Source: Lathyrus oleraceus (taxonomy: Eukaryota > Streptophyta > Magnoliopsida > Fabales > Fabaceae). Taken from it: DNA of 64,000 nt. Under the pieces are notes generated by a model. That model was given only the letters and a program-made list of their open reading frames with translations, did not search any database and was not told where the DNA came from. The translations under genes were made by a program, and so were the position numbers. Shown here in pieces: positions 11,654-23,310 of the stretch; the first letter of the stretch is position 1; every line of letters begins with the position of its first letter. The stretch is from contig NC_066579.1 of assembly GCF_024323335.1 (NCBI RefSeq), positions 353,035,400 through 353,099,399 of the forward strand, in the 5' to 3' direction.

Positions 11654-13098
11654 ATGAATAATAAAGCACATTAATGAAAATGAAATGAAATAATCAACAA
11701 GCATTGACCAAAGATATATGAGATCAAGGTCAAACAAATAGTAAACAGAAGCAAGATGAAGATTAGAAGTCAAGAAACAAATAAAATATTTTTGGTATTT
11801 TTCAAAATTAAAATAATACTTGAATTAAAATAATAAAGAAAGGTCAAACTTCAAATTCACTTCAAATCAACTTTGAAAAGTCCAAGTGAATTATCCCAAG
11901 TTCAACAAGGTCAAACAAAGTTTGACAAAAAATTTTAGCATTTTTAGAAGGCAGAAACTACTTTTAATCAATTAAAAATGCATAAAAATGACCTAATTGA
12001 ATTAAAATCTCAAATAAATCTCAAATCAATTAATAAATTGATGAGAATATTATTCATAGATCTAGCATCATTCAAAGAGGTTGGAATAATATTTATGTAT
12101 TTTTTGAATATCAAAAACTATTTAAAATGAATTAAAAATAACCAGAAAAGAGAAAATTCCTAAAAATATATCAAATGATAAAATAAAAAATATTAAAAAT
12201 CATTTTTAGAAACTAGAAATTAAAAGAAAGAAAAATGCAATTGGTCTCATATTTTTTGGACCAATAATGAAGGAGATATGAATTTTTAAAATGAAATGGA
12301 ATTAAAAGAAATAAAAGAAAATGAAATCAGAAATTTAAAAATGATGAAAAACGTGGAGCGTCTGATCTGATCTCATTAATTGAACTAGCAAATCATGAGG
12401 CTCACACACGCGCGCCTACCGTGTTCCTTGGTCAATGCATCACATGTTGCATTTAAATAAGTCATAACATGGAACGGACGAGATTTGATCTGGAAACACA
12501 AACACACGACCATGATTGAATCTGGAGATTGGACGGTGACCTGCGCCACCGTCTTCTCCGGCCAGCTTCCGGTGAAGCTCAAACTTGCAGAGAAAAAAAT
12601 GTTCACCAAATGCCACGATCTAGGTATCAATCGAAAGCTGGGGTGATGTACATCACCCCTGTACCAACCAAATCCACTCTAGGTTTCTACATTGAGAGAA
12701 ATCAAAGATGGAATTTCTGTGGTGTTCAATTGAACTTAATGGATTTTGAAAATGCGAAGCTCAAGAATGTTGCCTCTATGCAGAGGACTTCAGATCACAC
12801 AACAACAGCAAGAAACAAGCACAATATGAGCTGATTCGAAGAAAATAAAAACTGAAGTAAACCTCAGATTTGCAGAGTTTGAGAGCATAATTCCTTGGAG
12901 CTGATGCTTGCAGTTTGTTCTAGGGAATGAGGTAACAAGGTTTAGGAACTTTTAGATCTGAAAATCAATTGAGGAAATTAAAATTCAGATCTGAAAATTG
13001 TGAATGAAAATGGTGAGTTCCTTTTGAGTGAGGTTGAGGGATCAGTTGTGCAGCATTTAGGGTGCCTTCAAGTTGCTGAAATGAGAGGCATGAGCATT

Positions 13099-13108
13099 GT
13101 ATTTATAG
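13099..13108 (-). promoter_or_regulatory. TATA box of M 3' LTR
   Basis: CTATAAATAC on the minus strand, conserved at 45456-45465 in the partner LTR and in related form at 37155-37164, 48371-48380 and 57141-57150. This conserved position marks the probable U3/R promoter. Confidence 0.7.
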
Positions 13109-14625
13109 AAGAAAGCAGCTGATATGCATGAACATTCCATTGTATGAATGGAAAGGGCCTCCATGCATGGGCCTGTACAGGCGCATGGAGGGCCCAATTC
13201 CACTTGGATTTGGAAGCTAATCATCAGCATATGCAAACTGGACATGCAGATTATGTAGTAATGGCTCATGCAATGCAAATTTTATTGATTTTCAAAAATG
13301 CACCAATGTGTTCATGTCTTCAAAAATGCTATGTCCAAACTTGAAACACAACCTTATGAGTAATGGTTGGAAAGATTTTTGCATGAGGATCATTTTCTAT
13401 GTTGATCAAAACTTCATTTGAGACTTGGAAATTGATGAAAAGTGGTCATGAAGTGTAGGGTGCAAAACATGTACATGTGAGATTTTGAAAAATGGCCAAA
13501 GTTCAAGCCCTTCTGTTTCAATGATGCATGCTCCAAATGACAAAATCTTCAACATAAAAGTTGTATATCTTTTCAATACAATAAATTTGGAATTTAATTT
13601 TGCATCATTTTGATTTTGATAAAGAAGTTATGGGCACTTGAAGTTGGACTTTTTCACATTTCAATGCTTTTGGTCCAAAGTGACCTATAATGTTTTGCAT
13701 TATCACATGTATTTCTTTTAGGATTTTGAAATTTTGCTCAACATAAAATTTGAAGTAGACATCTTAAGCTTTCCAATTCATTTTGATTCCACCTCAAAAT
13801 CATGAAAAATGAAGGAGTTATGGCCTTGGGAAGTTGACCCAAAATTAGGGTTTCAGTCAAAATGACCTATAATGTCTTGGAATGGATGGTGACCTTCCAA
13901 GCTTCAAATCAATTTTTGATGAACATGAAAGTTGTTCATATGGTTCTTGAGAAAATTGTTTCTCTTGGGGTCATCTCCATTTGACAAACACATCAAAAGT
14001 TAGGTCTCATTGTATTTCAAAATAGTCAGATGAATTGACTGATGAACTTCTCAAGTCCAAACCTCATATATTGATGAATTGATGATTGAGGACACTCAAA
14101 TAAGTTCAAATATGCATGAAATGATGAATTAAATAACTTCCCTTAATTGTATTTGACCAAAGGTTGAGGTTTTTTCATGAGCAAGGCACAGTTGATGAAC
14201 ATATGAATTAGAGTTTCCTTGGGAAACAAGCCTCAAGCCCCTTGATTTGTTTTGATCAAAATGATGAATTTAGATACTTTGGGAGGCATATTTGATGGAT
14301 GAGAGCTTTGGGAACCATTGTCATGCTTGCTTTCATCTTCAATTGGCCCTATCAATGCACATAGGATCTCCTAGAAGCTTTAGACCTTGTGACTGCTCAA
14401 GCTACAAACAAAAGATATTAGTGACATATTTTTGTGCTTTTGGTTAGTAAATAAAATGAGAAAAGCAATAATATACAATTCAAGCATGCTTGGTGATCTC
14501 AAACCAACCCTCAAAAGTTCCCACCCTAGGGTTAGGAGCCAAGATGCTATGATCCTTGAGGCAAGATGCAATGTGCAATGATATGATGCCATGAGGGATC
14601 TTAGGGTCAAAATTAGGGTCTTACA

Positions 14626-14640
14626 GATGCCCCTATTTAA
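14626..14640 (-). other. M polypurine tract
   Basis: The minus strand reads TTAAATAGGGGCATC immediately before the 3' LTR start. It is equivalent to the tracts of P1 and E2. Confidence 0.85.
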
Positions 14641-17600
14641 GGTCATTCTAGCCGGAGAAGTGAAGGTTAAAATCTTCATCTCGACGAGGTAGAATGGGCT
14701 TAAATAATAACAAAGAGAAGAATTTTGATCCCTAAGAGACCTCATGATGCAAATGTGTGTATGTAAAAAGGTAATACTCTATGGAGATATGTGTTCCACA
14801 AAGAGAAAAGGAATCAGGAGAAACTGACCATCCATATGAGTAATACACTCAATGGGACAGAGACTCTGGGGATTCTAGTGGGGATAAGAAAAGGAATAAG
14901 ATGCGTGAGCAGGTCACGACTTAAGACTTGCTGAGAGACACGAGGGGAATTTCATGAAAATAAATCTATGGAAAGACTTGAGCTGACTCAGAGATGCATG
15001 TATTGGGGAATATGCCAATATAGAGAAAACTATCCACAAAGGATACTTCGGATGAAAATCCGGACTCAGATGGGGAACATCCACTAAGGGACTTCACTGG
15101 TAAATGTCCAAACAGGACTCATCTGAGGAAACAACAGGATGAGGTATTATCGGTTACTGGGTAATAAGCTCAAGGAGACATGTGATTAAAAACAACGGTA
15201 TGAGGGTGAGAGAACAACACGCTCGGGGAGAATGAATATCTAAGACCGGTATAAGGGTGAGAGATATCAAACATCCAAAATCTTCTGAGGAAAGACCTAA
15301 AAAGGTATATTTCGACTCAGGAAATCTGACTCCACAGGGGACAAAAAGTCATAATAGGGAGCAGAAAGGAAGGAACACCAGGGATACCGGTTACTGGGCA
15401 TATAATAGGTGACCAACCAATGCGTGAATTGGGGAATATTTCCAAGACACTCATCATCCAAAAGGAGGGCTAAAAAGCAAACTCAATTTACAGGATGGAC
15501 ATTCGACTCCGCAAAAGGGGATACGAATCTTACTCGACTGGGGGAGAACAAAAGACTTCAACCAAAGAGCGCATGAGATATATTATCTATTACCGTAAAA
15601 ACATAGATAATATACTCGCATGGAAGATTATCCACAACCGGTTACTGGGTTAATAAATGATAAATCGACCGAAAGGAAAGGACATAGGGATACCAAATAC
15701 TAAGTATAAAAGGATGACCAATCAAAGGGAGAAACGATCATTACCAACCAAGGGTAAATGAAAGATGACTCGCTGGGGATACATTGACAAAGGCAACGAT
15801 CTGGGAGATATATCACCAACGAAGGAATATCGATACCGAATATTGGATAAAGATAACCGTCAAAGAGGGGATTACATCTACCAAAACTAGGTAGAAAACC
15901 ACAGAAGAGAGTAACCGCCATCGGTTAGGATGAACAAAAATAAGGTTAACTCTGCAAGGGGATAAAGATAGGGTTTACAACTACCGATGTGAGGGTAGAA
16001 AACCACATAAATAGGACTTACAACTACCGGTTACCGGGTAGAAGGCCACAGACTCCGCCGAGGAAAAGATGGACAATTACTGGTTACTGAGCAATCATTC
16101 ATCTAAACTACGGGGAAGTGTAGGGGAAGTAACAAAAGGAGTCGATCTAGGAACAAACTAGAGAGACACAATGAAACAAGACTCAACCCAGTGAGGATAC
16201 ATCTCAGGGGAGAAACTTCATCCCAGTACATATGTTGGGAAGAAACTGAAATAACAATCATCCACAAGGACATAACTCAGTGGGGAATATGGGAGGAAGG
16301 GTAAACACTTTCTGCCTATAGGGCTGACTCTATATGGAGAGATCAGACACAAACATCTGCTTGGGGAAATATATATCACCAACTAGCAGGAGACAACAAA
16401 CAAAGATATATGGCAAAGGATGCAATATGAATATCTAGATGTCAAAATTATGCATGTATATGCGTGGTTTATGTATGATGAATGCTGACAAAACAGACAT
16501 ATCTAACACAAACAGGTCCAAGAATCCATGGACAAACATCCGGCACTACATCTCAAGAGAGAAAGTCAGGCCCACTGGGGAACATCCAATCTGATGGGAC
16601 GACCGAATACCAGGAAGCAAAGATCTCTACAGGGATCTAAACACGGATAAAATCCGCCATAGAAGCAACTCTACCGGGGAAATTATCGAAGAGGGAGATG
16701 GAACTCTATGGGGAATAACCACCAATCAAATAGTTTCAAAACCAACACATTCTTGCACTGCTGAAGAAATCATATTTCCCGAGGAGAAGAGAACACTACT
16801 CCGCTGGGGAAGGAAAGATAAACATCTTCATAAACCATTCTGCTCGGGAGGAAACCACAAACGGGCTCTGATCAGACAATTCCACTAGGGAAACACTGCT
16901 GACGCCCAAACCCGGGATTACATGTAGGCGAACTACTATGTATACCCTGCTGGTGACCATACTGGGGAGTAAAAGTGGGATCAACCTTGCTGAGGATGGT
17001 CGAGGAGCACATTTGCTGGAGATCAAAAGTAGACAAGTCCACAGGGGAAAGCTACAAACCAAACTTGATGATAACTCCACTTATGCTGGGGATTTCCTGC
17101 CCACTTGGGGAATTAGAAGATTGAAACTGCATCCAAAACTCCAAACTCTATGGGGAATTGGTGGTATGTACAATTTTCTTCTGTGCTCGCGGAGGAGACA
17201 ACCTGAAAGACAAATGAAGAGGATACAAGTATGCTGGGAATATGAACAAATGTCTTACCCTTTTGGAGATCATGCTATCCTTGGGAGAGCACTGAAGACG
17301 TCCCAAGTATCCCTTTTGTCATTGTGAATGTTCACTTTGTTTGAAAACAATTTATGAAAATTTTATTTATTTAAAACAATGATATTTATCAATTAAAACA
17401 TGCAAAACATTTGTTGAATAGGAACAAATAAGAGTGCAAAGAATTGGATAAAGGCTCAAATTTATTTGATGGAATGGTAGTCTGCAAATGGCAAGACTCC
17501 ATGGATATTTACAAATTTGAAATTGGTGATATATATTGGAAAAGGGCTACATTGAACATAATGACCATTTCTCCACCAACTCTGAATCCGATGTATTTGA

Positions 17601-17871
17601 AGCTTCAGTTGACGATGACTGAGCGAAAATCTTTGACAGATGACAATTGTAGAACAAAGTCTTGTCAGGATGCAGTTACTTGCCAAATCCCTATTTTTTT
17701 GCTTAGATTGCCCCAGGGTGAGGTACTCAATATAGCGGGATACATATTCATTTTTTATGTCTCTAACTTTTGCCTGGATCGCCCTTTCGGGTTTTCAATC
17801 CACCGAGACGCTCATTTTTGCCTAAGCCGCCCGTTCGGGTTTTCAACTTAGCGAGCTATTCTGTTTTTATT
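14641..17871 (-). other. M 3' untranslated region with hairpin repeats
   Basis: About 3.2 kb between the pol stop and the polypurine tract, with no convincing coding region. Between about 15140 and 16095 it holds hairpin motifs whose RNA-sense loop is CAGTAACC or a variant. The stems differ: AACC/GGTT at 15636-15651, CTACC/GGTAG at 15981-15998 and 16024-16041, and ATTGCT/AGTAAT (RNA sense) at 16076-16095. It is the counterpart of the P1 array but more degraded. The duplicated post-pol motif lies at 17767-17849. Confidence 0.72.
17767..17849 (-). repeat. Duplicated post-pol motif in M
   Basis: Two minus-strand copies, at 17814-17849 and 17767-17801, of the TTGAAAACCCGAA-GGGC...AGGCAAAA motif. 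They lie within about 20-100 nt of the pol stop, as in P1 and E2. Confidence 0.7.
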
Positions 17872-20524
17872 TTAGGCGAAGTATTTCTTGACTGCATCTA
17901 AATTCACAGGACGAGTGAAATCCTCCCCATACATAGTTGTAAGTATCAAAGCACCGCCTGAAAAGGCTCTCTTAACAACATATGAACCTTCATAGTTTGG
18001 AGTCCACTTTCCCCTGGAATCGGGCGCGAAAGACAAGACTTTCTTGAGCACGAGGTCACCTTCTCGGAACACACGAGGCTCGACCTTCTTATCAAAGGCT
18101 TTCTTTATCCTTTGCTGATATAACTGACCATGGCACATGGCAGTCAATCTCTTTTCTTCAATCAAATTCAGTTGGTCATAACGACTCTGAACCCATTCAA
18201 CATCAGTCAACTTGGCTTCCATCAAGACTCTCATTGATGGGATCTCCACCTCTACTGGGAGCACAACCTCCATGCCGTAAACAAGAGAAAAAGGGGTTGC
18301 CCCTGTTGAAGTGCGGACAGATGTACGGTATCCATGCAAAGAAAATGGCAGCAACAATCTTCTTGATATTCTTATTAGCAGCTTCAACAACCCCATTCAT
18401 CTTGGGTCTATAGGGAGAAGAATTATGATGCGCAATCTTGAACTCGCTACACAGCTCTTTCATCATTTTGTTGTTCAAGTTAGATCCATTATCAGTAATG
18501 ATCTTATCTGGCACACCATAACGGCATATGAATTGATTCTTGATAAACTTCACAACCACCTGCCTGGTCACGTTTGCATATGACGCCGCTTCAACCCACT
18601 TGGTGAATTAATCAATTGCTACGAGAATAAATCTGTGACCGTTGGACGCTTTCGGCTCTATCATGCTGATCATGTCAATTCCCCACATAGAGAAAGGCCA
18701 TGGTGATGAAATCACATTCAGAATTGTCGGGGGAATATGAATCTTATCCGCATAAATCTGACACTTATGGAATTTCTTCACATATTTGCAGCAATCAGAC
18801 TCCATTGTCAGCCAATAGTAGCCTGCCCTCAACATTTTTCTAGCCATGGCATGTCCGTTGGAATGAGTACCAAATGAACCCTCATGGACCTCAGTCATCA
18901 ACAGGTCTGCTTCGTGTCTATCCATGCATCTGAGCATAACCATGTCAAAATTCCTTTTATAAAGCACATCTCCATTGAGGTAGAAACTGCCTAATAGTCA
19001 CCTCAAAGTCTTTCTATCTTTCACAGATGCCCCGGGCGGGTAAATCTGTCTTTGGAGAAAACACTTAATATCATAATACCATGGCTTATCATCCTATACG
19101 TCCTCTACTACAAATACATGAGCTGGTCTATCCAAGCGCATCAAAGTGATATTGGGAACTTTATTCCAGAGTCTCACTATGATCATCAAAGCAATTGTAA
19201 CAAGTGCATCTGCCATCCGATTTTCCTCTCGAGGAATATGATAGAAGTCAACCTCAGTAAAGAATGTTGAAATCCTCCTCGCATAATCTCTATATGGGAT
19301 GAGGCCAGGCTGATTCATCTCCCATTCACCCTTAATCTGATTGACAACAAGGGCCGAATCACCATATACATCAAGATGCTTGATCCTAAGATCAATACAC
19401 TCTTCTAATCCCATGATACAGGCCTCATATTCAGCCATATTATTCGTGCATTTGAAAGTTAGCCTTGCTGTAAAAGGAACATGTGTGCCCTGAGGAGTAA
19501 TAATCACTGCCCCAATACCATTTCCATATTGATTTACAGTGCCATCAAACACCATGCTCCATCGGGAACCAGGCTCTGGCCCTTCATCGAGCGTAGGCTC
19601 ATCACAATCTTTCATTTTCAAATACAGAATCTCCTCATCTGGGAAGTCATACTGAACTGACTGATAATCCTCAATTGGTTGATGTGCCAAGTTGTCAGCC
19701 AAGATACTACCTTTAATTGCCTTCTGAGCTCGATACTCAATATCATACTCAGATAACAACATCTGCCAATGGGAAATCATCCCAAGTCGTATGATTCAAC
19801 ATATACTGGCGTAAGCGCTTAGCAGCCCAAGCCAAAGCACAACATGTTTTCTCAAGCATCGAGTATCGAGACTCACAATCAGTGAACTTCTTACTCAGGT
19901 AGTAAATAACGTATTCTTTCTTCCCTGGTTCGTCTTGCTGACCAAGGACACAACCCATTGAGTCTTCAAGAACAGTTAGATACATAATCAAAGGTCTCCC
20001 TTCCACAGGCGGAGACAAAATTGGTGGCTCAGACAGATACTCTTTAATACTGTCGAAGGCTTTTTGGCAATCCTCGATCCAATCATGACGCTGATCTTTC
20101 CGAAGGAGCTTGAATATCGGCGCACATGTGGCAATCATGTGGGATATAAATCGGGAAATATAATTCAAGCGACCAAAAAATCCTCGGACTTGCTTCTCAG
20201 TTTTGGGCGCAGGCATCTCTTGTATTGCTTTGACCTTTGCAGGATCAACTTCAATACCTTTCTCGCTAACAATAAAGCCCAATAACTTGCTGGGACGGAC
20301 TCCAAATGTATACTTGTTAGGATTCAGACGAAGCTTATACTTCCTTAAACGCTGAAATAGCTTCAACAAGTGCTCTACATGTTCAATTTCCGTTCTCGAC
20401 TTTGCAATCATATCATCAACATATACCTCGATCTCCTTGTGCATCATATCGTGAAACAAGGTAGTCATAGCTCGTTGATACGTGGCTCCGGAGTTCTTCA
20501 AACCGAAGGGCATCACTCGATAAC
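17872..20524 (-). pseudogene. pol: M pol pseudogene, C-terminal part (RT end, RNase H, aRNH, integrase)
   Basis: Continues M's RT after the solo LTR. RT resumes with CYRVMPFGLKN and keeps the catalytic YVDDMIAKS at about 20420. RNase H follows (about 20010-19810), then the second RNase H (about 19560-19200, FDGTVNQYGNG, EYEACIMGLEE). Integrase spans about 18960-18100 with zinc finger, GIDMIS and ITDNGSN, and the C-terminus ends KKYFA at 17875. Damage: a ~56-59-bp deletion with frameshift near 19783, a ~43-45-bp deletion near 18350 in the integrase, and stops near 19094, 18990 and 18608. The end of one integrase residue stretch in the zinc finger reads KKFHKCQ, losing the first Cys of the pair seen in P1 and E2. 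Non-functional. Confidence 0.92.
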
Positions 20525-20529
20525 AGAAT
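20525..20529. repeat. Left target-site duplication of solo LTR S (AGAAT)
   Basis: AGAAT precedes TGTAAGGGC at 20530 and recurs at 22391-22395 directly after CTAACA. The pair marks a single clean insertion into M's RT. Confidence 0.93.
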
Positions 20530-20765
20530 TGTAAGGGCAAATTGTCAGACAACATACAATCACAAGTTTCGATGATGACAAATGACCATCATAGATGAAT
20601 CGGCATTGTCGATTCCACGTCTACAAACAAATGCAACACATCACCTATCGTATCCTTTCCTATGATTATCTAAATCTGTTAAAATTCTTAAAAACATATG
20701 TGGACAAGATGTGATCATGACAAAATGCATGAAAATCACAAAAATATGAAATTGTGCAGATGTGC

Positions 20766-21062
20766 AGGTTTTGAGTCGACCATACGGGTCAACACATGAA
20801 CCACGGGTCAGCGCATGATGCTTTGAGTCGACCACAGGTCAGCGCATGGAAGCTTTGAGTCGACCGCAAGGATCAGCGTATAACACAGACCAGTTGGTGA
20901 CTGGTCAGCGCATGATGGCTTTGAGTCGACCACAGGTCGGCGCATGGCATAGTGCAGTTGGCCACGGGTCAGCGCATGGAAGACTTGAGTCGACCATAGG
21001 GTCGGCGCATGAAACTTTCATTTTCCCACGGGTCAGCGCACGCCGACCTATGGTCGACCGCT
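20766..21062 (+). repeat. GAGTCGACC/GGTCAGCGCATG motif cluster in S
   Basis: About eight degenerate copies of GAGTCGACCAYAGGGTCGGCGCATG lie just upstream of the TATA box. Several contain inverted repeats: GACC-ATACG-GGTC (20778-20790), GACC-ACA-GGTC (20830-20840) and GACCAGT-TGGTG-ACTGGTC (20888-20906). The cluster is strongly CG-rich against its AT-rich surroundings. Confidence 0.75.
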
Positions 21063-21134
21063 CGGGCGTAAACTCAGTTTTCTGAGTATTTTCCACTATT
21101 TGAAAAGCTGTTATTTTTGGTTGGTAATCTGTTA

Positions 21135-21144
21135 CTATAAATAG
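21135..21144 (+). promoter_or_regulatory. TATA box of solo LTR S
   Basis: CTATAAATAG about 75 nt downstream of the CG-rich motif cluster. The downstream sequence is a plausible transcribed leader. Confidence 0.65.
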
Positions 21145-22390
21145 AAGTAAAATCACTTTTATCAACCAACATTTTGTCAATTTGAGTTCAAGTGTTCAAG
21201 GAAACAAGAAAGAGTGAAAAAGGTGTCCAAGACTCATCATCTTCATCTTCAACGTTTCACAACACATCAACTACACACAATCATTTTTGATGTGGTTCGT
21301 GATCGATTAAAGGTGATAAGGTTCGAAGCTATGATCGAAGAATCCGATTCGGGTTGAAGCTTGTGGCAGGTTCTTTCTTGAATAAAACCGTTAGGGTTTT
21401 GTCCTCCAATACCGGTTTGTGTTTGGGGGTTTCTGGACGAATTGTTTCATCAATATTCAGCCGAGCGAAGGTGATTGAGAAGAGGAAGTCTTCATCAGTC
21501 TAGTAGCGGATTCGGTGATATTGAATTAAAGGATTCGGGTTCGATTCGTTGTGTTTGAGATCAGCCGAGCCGAGGGTTTGAAGAACAGAAGATTCTTCAA
21601 CAAAGGGGCTGGAATCGGAGGTCTAGCTACAACGATCGAAGGTCTTGATTCGTCTTGAATCAAGGAGCAAGGATAGGAAGCATCATTCAACACATTGGAA
21701 GTTCTGTTGTTTACTTGCTTTGCAATCCTTGTATAAACGGTTAAATTTCACAGGTGATATCTAATTAAATCATCTCAATTCTAAGTTTAGAATTGAGGGC
21801 AGACGTACCCCGAAGCGAGGACGGCGGGGGAACTGCCTCATCAAATCTCTGTCTTCTTTAATTTTCTGCATAAGTGTTTTTCAGCTTAAAAATTAAATGA
21901 TTTTAGTTTAAGCAATTTTACCAAATGTTGATATAAGTTGAGTAAGAGATTAAGACTGTTGTTTGAATCCAAAGTACAATAGTATATTGTACTAGATAAA
22001 TTTGAATTACTTACTCAACTCAAATATCACTTGGAGTGTTTATGCACACCAAGTGTTTGTTAATTTGCATAAGCCAAAGTTGTCTTAAGTTTGCATCCAG
22101 TTTAATTTGGTATTGTGAATCATTGGAACTAGGCTTGCTAGTAAGTGAAATATATCATTGAGTGTGCAAATAGTGTAGTGATTTGTATTTCACTTTATCT
22201 CTAATCCATTAGCTTAACGCATATCCGGTTTTCCAATAACGGTTCGTTTTAGACTAAAATTTTCCTCGGCCGCTTCCGCACTTAAAACAAATTTTCAAAA
22301 CCAATTTTCTTTTAAATTGGTAGCGCCGACTCAAGTTTTTAATTAGGATCTATTCAACCCCCCCTTCTAGATCCGTGCCATAGTCTAACA

Positions 22391-22395
22391 AGAAT
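22391..22395. repeat. Right target-site duplication of solo LTR S (AGAAT)
   Basis: Exact copy of 20525-20529, directly after the LTR end. Confidence 0.93.
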
Positions 22396-23103
22396 GTTCC
22401 CCAAGGTGTGATGAATGTTGTCTTCTCCATATCCTCGGGTGCCATCTTGATCTGATTATATCCGGAAAATCCATCCATAAATGAGAAGACATTGAATTTA
22501 GTTGTATTATCCACCAACATATCAATATGTGGTAGAGGGAAATCATCTTTCGGACTAGCTTTATTCAAGTCTTTATAGTCCACACACATTCGGACTTTTC
22601 CATCTTTCTTAGGCACGGGCACATTATTGGCCACCCATTGAGGATATGTAGAAGTCACCAGAAACCCTGCATCAATTTGCTTATGAACTTCTTCTTTAAT
22701 CTTCACCGCCATATCGGGATGAGTTCTTATGAGCTTCTGCTTCACAGGCACACACTCAAGCTTCAAAGGCAGAAAATGTTGCACGATATCAGTATCCAGA
22801 CCAGGCATGTCTTCATACGACCAGGCAAAGACGTCGACGTATTATCGTAGCAACTCTATCAACCCCTTCTTAACAGATTCTTCCAGGAGTGCCCCAATCT
22901 TCACTTCTCGCACACAATCTTCAGACCCCAAGTTAATTGTTTTCGGATTCTCGAGATGCGGCTGAATGATCTTCTCTTCGTGCTCAAGTAGACGGGTAAT
23001 CTCATCAGGAACCTCTTCAACATCATCTTCTTCGGCCTCAAATACAGGGAACTCAAAGTTGGGAGGTGGTGTTGGATCATTATGTTCAATGGGTTTGATC
23101 AAC
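22396..23103 (-). pseudogene. pol: M pol pseudogene, N-terminal part (start of pol exon 2 and RT)
   Basis: Begins at 23103, directly after an intron acceptor (TTATGCAG, then GTTGATC). It encodes the acidic linker before RT (DPTPPPNFEF, EEDDVEEVPDE), then RT motifs KKDGKVRMCVDYKDLNKAS and FSFMDGFSGYNQI, ending at WGTF where the S LTR is inserted. One in-frame stop (TAA at 22842-22844) precedes YVDVFAWSYED. The linker and RT match E2 exon 2 and P1. The start by splicing rather than ATG is inferred from the homologous E2 arrangement. Confidence 0.9.
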
Positions 23104-23310
23104 CTGCATAATGATTTTGGATATAAAAGAGATTTTAGAATTCAAACAAGTCAAATCATTATGCAGATGAAAAGATTGATTTTATTCTATTTTTAAGGTT
23201 TTATGTGATCACCAGTTTCATGCAAAAAGCAAAAACTGAAAATAATTGGAAAAAGAAACACTTAACATGAATTTATTAAATGAAAATATCATTGTATTTA
23301 TGAGCCAACA
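23104..23310 (-). other. 3' remnant of M intron (acceptor side)
   Basis: AT-rich sequence that on the minus strand leads into the acceptor TTATGCAG at 23104. The donor side is gone because a deletion joins this intron to E2's gag at about 23310, give or take 40 nt. Ogre elements are known to have an intron at this position. Confidence 0.65.

Larger units (their letters stand above)
9775..14625 (-). mobile_element. M 3' LTR (4851 bp)
   Basis: On the minus strand it runs TGTAAGACCC...CCCCGCTACA. It is the same family as 42194-46967, differing by scattered substitutions, a microsatellite length change at about 11640, and a 54-bp segment (12766-12819) missing from the other copy. It contains a TATA box at 13099-13108 and no supported ORF. 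U3 holds degenerate internal repeats around 13500-13950, with 'gttatgg-cttg-gaagttg' and 'gacctataatgt' each appearing twice. Confidence 0.93.
20530..22390 (+). mobile_element. Element S: solo Ty1/copia LTR (1861 bp) with intact target-site duplication
   Basis: Begins TGTAAGGGCAAATTG and ends in AGTCTAACA, flanked by AGAAT. Near its start 'agtttcgatgatgacaa' resembles 'agttttgatgataacaa' of the Mx copia LTR at 54690. Near its end 'ctattcaaccccccct' is typical, as far as I recall, of SIRE/Maximus-type LTRs. A TATA box at 21135-21144 sets the orientation as plus. No internal domain is present, so this is a solo LTR left by LTR-LTR recombination. It splits M's RT between the WGTF and CYRVMPFG segments. 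Its own ORF-like stretches are not supported as genes. Confidence 0.92.

Noticed and set aside
12385..12834. ORFs duplicated in both M LTRs (also at 44787-45191)
   Set aside because: Conservation between them reflects LTR duplication, not coding selection; the second copy is truncated by the 54-bp deletion.
9655..14625. Apparent terminal inverted repeats (TGTAAGACCC at the left, GGGTCTTACA at the right), suggesting a DNA transposon
   Set aside because: The two ends belong to different LTRs in opposite orientation: the P1 LTR start at 9655 and the M LTR start at 14625. M's own terminus lies at 9775 with a GAGAT duplication.
17444..17851. 135-codon plus-strand ORF
   Set aside because: It lies antisense in the M 3' UTR, contains the translated post-pol motif twice, and resembles no protein I know.
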